Below, one piece after another: positions 56,559 to 64,000 of a stretch of 64,000 bases of DNA. Under the pieces are notes generated by a model. The model was not told the DNA's origin. It saw nothing but the letters and a program-made list of their open reading frames with translations, and did not search any database. The stretch is from Andrena cerasifolii (taxonomy: Eukaryota > Arthropoda > Insecta > Hymenoptera > Andrenidae), in contig NC_135123.1 of NCBI RefSeq assembly GCF_050908995.1, positions 8,370,001-8,434,000 on the forward strand. The letters are read 5' to 3'. Position numbers and translations under genes: made by a program. Position 1 is the stretch's first letter, and each line of letters begins with the position of its first letter.

Positions 56559-59500
56559 TAACTTCAGTGAAAAATTGTGTTAAATTTATTGATATGTACA
56601 ATAGTGTTTAGCAATCATTTTCTAGCTAGAGGTAGGATTCCGAGACAATGCATCAGTGGAATATTGAGACGTGCAATTTAAAAACGTATTTACTAGAACT
56701 AAAAGCGTGGAATAATTTCTGTCCCCCATATAATCATCGATGTTAAAAATAGAATATTCTGTGAAACGAGGATAAAGTTTTAAGACGTTCGCCACCACGT
56801 ATCACAAATATTGTAACACCTTGATTTCTTGAGGCGGACCAACGTCGTACCTCCAGCCTAGGAGACATTCAGAACACCAGCTATACTCATCTGTTACATT
56901 CTTTACGCACATAATAAATAATGTACATTACACTGAATAAGACTGCTGAAAATATAGCATGGATTGTGGTCGACGATTTTCCAAATGCAAGGTGGTAGCG
57001 AGCGTTTTAAGTTATTTAGGTCGGCGAATTCTTGTCCCGTCTCATAAATAGCTATCGGGGCGCCACCTAGCTGCCATCTGCAGCTCGGTCGAACCCCACT
57101 TCTGGCCATAACCACTATACTAGAGAGCAGAAATGTAGGCACATGGGAAAATGCGCCATTCTTCCCCAGTCAGATATTCCCCTACATCCGCTTCTGTACA
57201 GGTTTCAACATATTTTTTCTGATTCATACTGTCTACGTTAGCAGAATTTAGTAGTTATTCGTACAACGAATTTCATCCCTTTTAAATCAAACCTCGCATT
57301 ATTCATTGCACAACCAGAAGGAGAACTTCGGTGCATTATTAAAAAAATATAATTTTTAAGGAAATACACTCGATTCAGTGACTCTAGCAAGCGGCGATGC
57401 AGAGCCAACGCGTGTTAATAAATAGTGGGCAGAAAGGGAGTGCATACCAGCCTTCCAAATGTCTACACTTTTATTTGTTATTATAGTTAGGTACTTCCTC
57501 CAATGTTCTGGCATTATGAATTATCAATAAAGCTTTGACAAAAGAGTTATGCGTTTGCATAGTCACTGTAAGGTAATCTCCTGCTTCAAACTTTAGCCTC
57601 ACTCGAAGAAACTATAAGTGCTCTTTAACCACCCTTCCGGTTCCATCACCTAAGATCCCTGGAAGACTTGATGGTCAAGGTTTGACGACGCGACGTCCAA
57701 TCATCTCTCCCCGCAGAAATTCCCCATTGTTATTGCCTAACCTCTGGGCTCACGCTTTACACCCCACCAGCGGGCTTTAATGCCAGGTACCATTTCTGTC
57801 GCCTATTCCAACTTATTGATGCAACTCCAGTTGAACCGAGCGACTTCACGGAGAGTAAATGCACCTAATTTCCCCAACCCAAATTCAAATCGTTCTCAAT
57901 TAATGGGTAATTGATACTTTTGTTTTTAATTAGTCTCGCGAGGGAAGATCCCGAACCCGTAAATTCAAAAAAATGTTTAAAAAAATGTGGGTTAGTCCGT
58001 TTTCCTTCTCAATGCCTCAGTTTATCACTGAACCCTCCAGTGAAAGCATTAAGTAGAATCAGCGAGAAAGTAATTTTCATTCTCATTAAGTCGAACGATT
58101 TTATTTAATTCTACTAGCTGATAACTTTTAACCACTGGAAATTCTGACCGCCGGTGACCAGTGGGAGCTCGATTGCTCGCAACAGAAGCAAAACGACCGT
58201 TGACACTCGTATCGTCTCCGCATTATATTTCGAAGTTTTCGGAGCTGACGCGGACGCGGTTGGATATTAGTTTCTGTCCAGGAAGTAGGTCGAGAGCGAA
58301 ACAATAATTTTTCTCGCACTTCGCGCGAGATTTACTTTGACACGGTGGCCCCCCCGTGAAATTGTACGTATCTGAGCGAAGCGAGTCTCTTTGTTTTGCT
58401 ACCGAAGCACGGCCAATGATTAACGATCACAGAAACTTCCCTGGCTTCTGCGTGATATTCTTAATACCATCAAGGATGCTGCCGCGACAGGAGAAATTTC
58501 GCCGTGGTCTATGTTCGACGCGCTCAATCCCCTTAGGCTTGCCAACTTTCCCCATAATATAAAACGTCCTTTTCGTTGGATATTTAAAAACGCGACACCT
58601 TTCAAAATGCCTATAATCGGCGACAAAATTAAGTGGACGGATAGCGGAAATAAGTATGCACTTAACATTTATCTGTCACGTATCTTTATGCTGCATAGAT
58701 CGTTTAGTCAGTAATTGAAATTAATATCATCATTAATCTATAAATAATTTGTTATTAATGAATAAGTGAATTAAGGAGAACAAAATTAATTCGCTTTATA
58801 GTTTTCCTTGATACATTTAATTCTAATGTTTCTACAATGTTTTGCGATGTCATTAGTAATTTTCGTTGATACTTGTAAATATTTCGACGATCATGTAGGT
58901 AGTCCACGACCTTCAAAATTGTCAACGCTAGTCTGTTATGTAGTAAATATTTTTAATACATTTTTGGAAACCCACTTGTTGGAGCATTACATTTCCGAGC
59001 TACTGTACAGTAAGTTAACTTTTACAGCAGTCTGAAACAATCAAATCTCGAATTTGTAGTCTTACATATAGATTTATTCAAAATCTGTGTTTATGAGACT
59101 AACCTACGCTTAGTATTTGTTAATATTTCTGGATTCTCAATGCGATGCTAAATTCAGTGTCCTGCAAACAGCAGGCAAGAATAGAATGGACACTAAGCTA
59201 ACATCTGTAAAAATCCCCGAAGGTTGTGCGCAGGAAAGAATGTACGGCCTTCCTACTATAAAAAGGACATGTCTTCATTTAAAAAGACGAAGGGTACCTT
59301 GAAATCTTCGAAGCTCTTCGATCTAGAGATCTTTTCGTTTGATCCATCTCAAGCCTCGCTTAAGATCATGCAACGTTTGTTAAACCCATTGTCCCCTGCA
59401 AATAATAATAATTTCAAATATCCCACCGTCTATAAGTATAGCAGCAGAGCGAATGAAAATACATAATCAGCGAATTAGGAGGGATCGACGTGCATTATCA

Positions 59501-59881
59501 GTTAATAATCGGACGAATATGTTTGTCGTAAGCTCGTCAACTGTTCCTGATCCCGCCATGAGCTATCATCAATGCGCGATTGAGCTAACACGCTAATTGC
59601 ATTTTCATTTAATCCTGTCATCGGATCGACACAATCGGCTTCCACGGCGATTCACTGCACTTCTAAGCTTGCTTGAGTGGCCATTGATAGGATTCTGTCA
59701 TCGCCTTGAAGGGTTTAATGCGGCTTTAACGAATTCCCATGTGCGCAAGCTGCTCTCATCGCGATTCACAGGCGACAGACGATTTTTTAAACCCCCTATG
59801 GGAACATCACGCGCAATTACCCAGGGTGGAGGGTTTGAGACGAAGGGAATCACAGTATCGTTTTGTTCATCCATTACTATA
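56559..59881. other. Gene-free stretch
   Basis: Alternating AT-rich DNA and a GC-richer island at about 58130-58510. Frames such as 58420-58668 (-), 59117-59302 (+) and 59597-60016 (+) have no recognised domain, and the last runs into the foldback element at 59882. Confidence 0.4.
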
Positions 59882-60215
59882 CGGGTGTTCGATTACAGGC
59901 GGACATTCTTGAGGCGACGAAATTGCATTTACGGCTTAGTTTCCGAGTTATTAATCGTTGAAGATACGTGTAAAATGCGTCTGACGCGGAGGCGATGCTG
60001 CCCGCGCCGTGTCTGACCTAGCTGACTTGATACTACTGCGGGTCGGCAGTAGTCCAAGTCGCTCGCGTCAGACGCTTTTTACGCGTGTGTATTTTCCACA
60101 ATTAATAACTCGGAAACGAAGCCTCAAACGCAATTTCGTCATTCCTATTTTTCGTCTTATTTTGCCATGCAGGATCACCTAACAAAAGGATGTCTACTTG
60201 CAACCGAACGCCCTG
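59882..60215. mobile_element. TA-flanked foldback family D, complete copy
   Basis: TA at 59880-59881 and 60216-60217. Termini CGGGTGTTCGATTACAGG and, on the other strand, CAGGGCGTTCGGTTGCAAG. The inner arms match over about 90 bases (GACGAAATTGC-TTT, GAGTTATTAAT, GCGTCTGACGCG). The centre has a CAGTAGT/ACTACTG pair. Related to the interrupted copy at 34632-35560. Confidence 0.8.
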
Positions 60216-61307
60216 TATATACATATGGGAAATGGAATAAGAGATTGTACCTAATACTCGACGCTTGAAATTAAAATCGCGATCCTTCGGAAAAATGTTT
60301 CGTCGTTCTGTCTGCGTTCCACTTAGCTTCAGTCAGAGATTCGGTGCTGTGTTAATGCCCCCCCTATAGCCTTGAATAGTACAATCTACAAACGTCGTGC
60401 AACCATCGAGTATGGAATTAACAAGCGTATGTACAACGTAACATTTTAATACTACGTACTCGTAGAACTTACGAGGGTTCAAATGATGAGCTTCCATATG
60501 GTAGAACAAATGCATACTTCATGACAGAACAATTCTGCCTCTACGAGTAGCCCTCAGCTTACCTGCCATTCGAAAAAGTTTTTCAAATGTACGAAGCAGA
60601 TTAACAACGAACCTGCTATTCTCTATAGATTATACCGGTGCAAGGGGCTCCGCTGTAAGCCTCGAAGCATTACGTAAGTCCTGATCTGAGATTTAGTACT
60701 CGCAGCTTAAATGTATCTCGGTATTCGTATGCGAATGCGGTTCGCAGCAGCGCCTAGCCACGACGCATAACTGATCGAGTATCGATTATTCGAGCCGGAC
60801 GAGTTTGCGTGCGCGTGCAATCCGCGGCGCGCTTCGTGCGTTGCCATTATCATAGCGATGATTGAAGAAGCGTAGGTGGGAACGATGGAATTCAGTTTCG
60901 ACGGCGATCAAAGTTCCGTTCTATCGTGCAAACGACTACTTCATACGGAAATGAAGTTACGCGAGTTCCTAGTTAACGTGAATTTCGGTTCTCCCGGTAG
61001 CATTATGCGGCCCTCTATAATTGAGGATTGTTCGGGACCGACCGTGAATTATTAGTCATGCAACGAGTTTCCCCGGTTAATTTCTGTTTGCACGTTATTA
61101 ACGGATGTATTTAGCTTACATGTTAGAACTCTGGTTTATTAGGAACTTTTCGCGCCTCGGAGTTACAACTTTCCTGCATACGAATAAAAGATTTAGAACG
61201 TCACTAGAGGACGACGAGCTGATAGGTTGATTATTACGTCAGCTGTTGCAGCTATGCAAAAACACGTGGATACATTGTCACGTCCTGGGTTGCCTCGTCG
61301 CCTCGAA
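60216..61307. other. Gene-free stretch
   Basis: No coding region or repeat recognised. Confidence 0.45.
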
Positions 61308-61498
61308 CGTACCGGTCGCGCCCTAAAGGTGGGATTTCTAATGCGGCTGTTCGCCGCGGCGACTGACGGCGGTTCCACCAGTGTAAGGGAGAAGTATGCA
61401 TCTGTTTCTGCCTTGCACTGGTGGGACCGCCGCCGGCCGCCGCAGCGAGCCGCGCATTGGAAATCCCAGCTTTAGGCCGGCCGGTTACGCCGCAATGG
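61308..61498. repeat. GC-rich foldback element
   Basis: Arms from CCGGTCGCGCCCTAAAGG (left) and, on the other strand, CCGGCCGGCCTAAAGC. They pair through GGGATTTC-AATGCG, GCGGC-G and GGCGGT-CCACCAGTG-AA, about 75 bases each. The loop of about 40 bases contains GTATGCATCTGTTTCTGC. Non-coding; frames over it are composition artefacts. Confidence 0.75.
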
Positions 61499-62780
61499 AG
61501 TAACTTGTACGGGGCGGGTGGATTGGCTTTGTCAGGATCGTGGAGGGGAAGAAGAGAGGTGGGTGCGCGTTTCGTCTTGGGACCGTCAGCCAGACTCATC
61601 AGTAGGGCTATAGCTGACGGCCCCTTCCCTAGACACACACGGGAACACAGGAGGACATAATTTGGAACTTGTATATATATGAAATGAGATTGGGAATTAG
61701 GGGCGGTATTCTCAGTCGCTACTTATTCTTAAGCAAATGCTTAAACATTCGGCATCCTTTACTTTACACGTGTGATTAAAAATAATCCGAGACAGGTCCA
61801 GTTTGGACTCATTTTCATCGGGAAAATCACGCCAATTCATTGGTAATGCTTTCGTGAGGATTTAATAAAGAATATAGAAATTACTATTATGACGCGAAGG
61901 ATCGTTGAGACGGCGAGGTAAAAAGCGAACTGCAAGCTGGGTTTGCTTTCAAAGTAGACATTCGAGTGCACTCGGACAACACTCTCGTTGCCGTTCAAAA
62001 AATATTTATGTAAAAAGATGCCAAAACCGTGCATTAGAAGAAATCCCTCAGCGTGAAAACACGCCGACGCCATTGACAGTATTCAGATGTCCTTCAACGT
62101 TAACATTAACCCTTTGATCAGTTTAGCTTACAGAACATAGAACTTATACCTGCCTTCGGTCCGTGTCGGTTGTTCCACATTGTCAGCCTTCCACAATGGA
62201 TCAATAAACAATGGATGGCTATCGCATACGATTCAGTTAAGACCGGCGCCCCAGGCATTGTTGTTGATCCGAACGCTACGTTTCGTATCAGGTGCTTCAC
62301 GATTCCCATCAGTAGTGCATAAATTCGACGGTGTCCGTGTAATCTTTTGTCCCCCAGGATACGATTCGCAACGACGACAGCAGCTGTTTCTGCGCGTAAC
62401 GGCACTATCCCGTTTCGTTCTCTGTTCGTTGTCAATTTTTCCCTGATGGTCTTACGCTACAATGACTCACATGTTCCCCAATCGAGGCACGTATACTGCA
62501 ATGTGATTCGATTACATTGGGCAGAAGGGTAAAAGCTTGCGAGTGGATCGGGGAGAACTGCTAGGCTTTATATTAAATCTTCTTTTCGTACATTAGGACT
62601 CCCTGGGATTTGTACAAATAATGTATTTGAGTCACTATGTTTTTTTAAAATTAACTTACGTTTTCTCTGGAACCCAAAATTACATCCTTATGTTAGGTAA
62701 ACGAAGCGAAATTGCACCCAAGATATATTCTCACGTTACGTGAACGAGGGCAAATTAGATCCACGTTTTGGAATATAGTA
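61499..62780. other. Gene-free stretch
   Basis: TTAACCCTTTGATCAG at 62107-62122 looks like a piggyBac-MITE end without a partner in the window. Overlapping frames at 62118-62446 are unassigned. Confidence 0.4.
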
Positions 62781-63000
62781 CACTCGCTTTATTACTCGGC
62801 TTCGCCCGAAATTTAGATTCTGATTTTATATAAAAAAAATTTATTTATGTATTTTTTTTGTGAAAATAGTCACATCTATTTGGATTAGCTAGGCATAATG
62901 AGCCGGGGCACATTTCGTGACCAAAGAGTTTACCGTTCGAAAGTTATTAGGCGACAGACAAACACACAAACACTTTCTGCTTTATATATTAAGATGACAG
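62781..63000 (+). mobile_element. Possible 3' tail of an RTE-type LINE
   Basis: CGACAGACAAACACACAAAC followed by ACTTTCTGCTTTATATATTA and AGATGACAGATAAACAG resembles the ends of RTE-class and similar insect elements (a CAAACA/GACAGA run, then CTTTATAATATTA-like, then a short tandem tail). No coding part is present. Similarity is by pattern only. Confidence 0.3.
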
Positions 63001-64000
63001 ATAAACAGAAAAAGCGTTATAGAAACTGGGACCGGTAGATCAAGATTATGTAACTGATATCCTGCGCCAGTGGTTTGATAATGTACGCGAATTGATGCGC
63101 CACAGGAATCTGTCTATGATCGATTCGACAGCCAGCTATGAATGTGCGTGTCTGAAAACAATGAAACCATAACTGCCATTCGACGGACAACTAGACTTGG
63201 GTACTATATGTGCATGCTCTGAATAGATAGACAGCCTACATTGTAAGCTTGTTTCACGTTTTATGAGTGACACTCGACGGACAATTGTGTAATGGTGAAA
63301 AAAAATTCTGAAAGGGTCGTCTTTCTGTCTTTGGGCATATTTTGTGCTGCAACATTCAGACGTTTGAATTTTAAGATAACAGTTGTAGTAAGCATACGTT
63401 CACGAAATTATTACAGATAACATAAACGTAAACAAACTTATTACGCAGTTATACTTTGGTACACATTAGAAATTGTATCAACAATGGGGATTGCAATAAA
63501 TTAAGCACTGTGTGGTTTAAAATACAGATCGGCTACAGTGAATAGTAGTAGAAAATTACTGAACCACCACGATCAGATTTTAATCACCAATATCTCGCTT
63601 ATTTGAATTCTAATTAAAGAACTAAGTTTGGTTTTAATTGTTGTTACGTTGTTATTAGAAACTTAGCCAAGCTTTCTAAAGCGTAGTATATTTAACGAGG
63701 CTTTAAATGCTAGCCTGTCAAATCTATGAAAGTCCATTAAATAATGTTAAAACTTCCCCTGGTGGCGAGGTATTAGCATCACGTCGTATTAAATAATATT
63801 CTGATCATTCATATTCTAGTAATTACGTCGGTTAGTTATACCAGGAGCGCTGTTAATAATCATCTAATTTACATAGTATTAATCAATAATTTCGGTATAC
63901 ATGTATGCATGTACACAAACATGTATATTCATTTCGGCACCTCTAAGGTATGACCTAAGTAATTTATAAAAGCAATGTATTAAAATTTCGGACATCTAGT
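63001..64000. other. AT-rich stretch to the window end
   Basis: No coding region or repeat recognised. Confidence 0.45.

Noticed and set aside
61252..61638. 128-codon minus-strand frame and opposing 79-82-codon frames
   Set aside because: They read through the GC-rich foldback at 61308-61498, where lack of stops is due to GC content.

Overview
The window looks like intronic and other non-coding DNA of an insect, most likely a hymenopteran. It is AT-rich DNA broken by GC-rich islands, it carries degenerate DNA transposons and one LINE 3' end, and it has a single clean, spliced protein-coding exon. That exon (602-815, plus strand) encodes the second half of the first immunoglobulin domain of a dpr (defective proboscis extension response) family neuronal adhesion protein. 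It has a matching 3' splice site, a GTGAGT donor and the family's usual exon boundary just before the V-S-W motif. I find no further dpr exon, so at least the next part of the window, and possibly all of it to 64000, may be one long dpr intron. This cannot be proved from the window alone. I see no tRNA, rRNA, CRISPR array or prokaryotic-style gene.

The rest is a graveyard of mobile elements. Recognisable protein remnants are a non-LTR retrotransposon C-terminus (10362-10730), Tc1-like transposase ends (14836-14927 and 16058-16178), a mariner transposase N-terminal half fused to a terminal repeat (38477-38818), a pogo-like transposase whose N-terminal helix-turn-helix and C-terminal zinc finger were joined by deletion (41504-41772), and a doubtful piggyBac cysteine-rich tail (47378-47470). 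Non-autonomous elements with visible termini include three TTAA-flanked piggyBac-type elements (9340-9605, 11658-12379, 18977-19477), hAT-type elements with 8-bp target duplications (54064-54439, 56422-56550, and a nested set at 34632-35560), TA-flanked elements (24955-25422, 33475-33991, 59882-60215) and several hairpin elements (22048-22399, 23707-23993, 25569-25880, 32551-32904, 61308-61498).

The most striking structure is at 50292-53277. It is a 3-kb foldback element with 27-bp termini, inverted arms of about 775 bp built from tandem 173-bp units and a TTTGCCCA-rich block, and a roughly 500-bp centre. The centre holds a second, independent hairpin and a short cysteine-rich open frame that runs into a splice-donor sequence. 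Two small inverted-repeat elements are stacked directly after it (53300-53517, 53518-53734). A decayed minus-strand coding remnant at 42025-42522 that I could not assign is the other main unknown.
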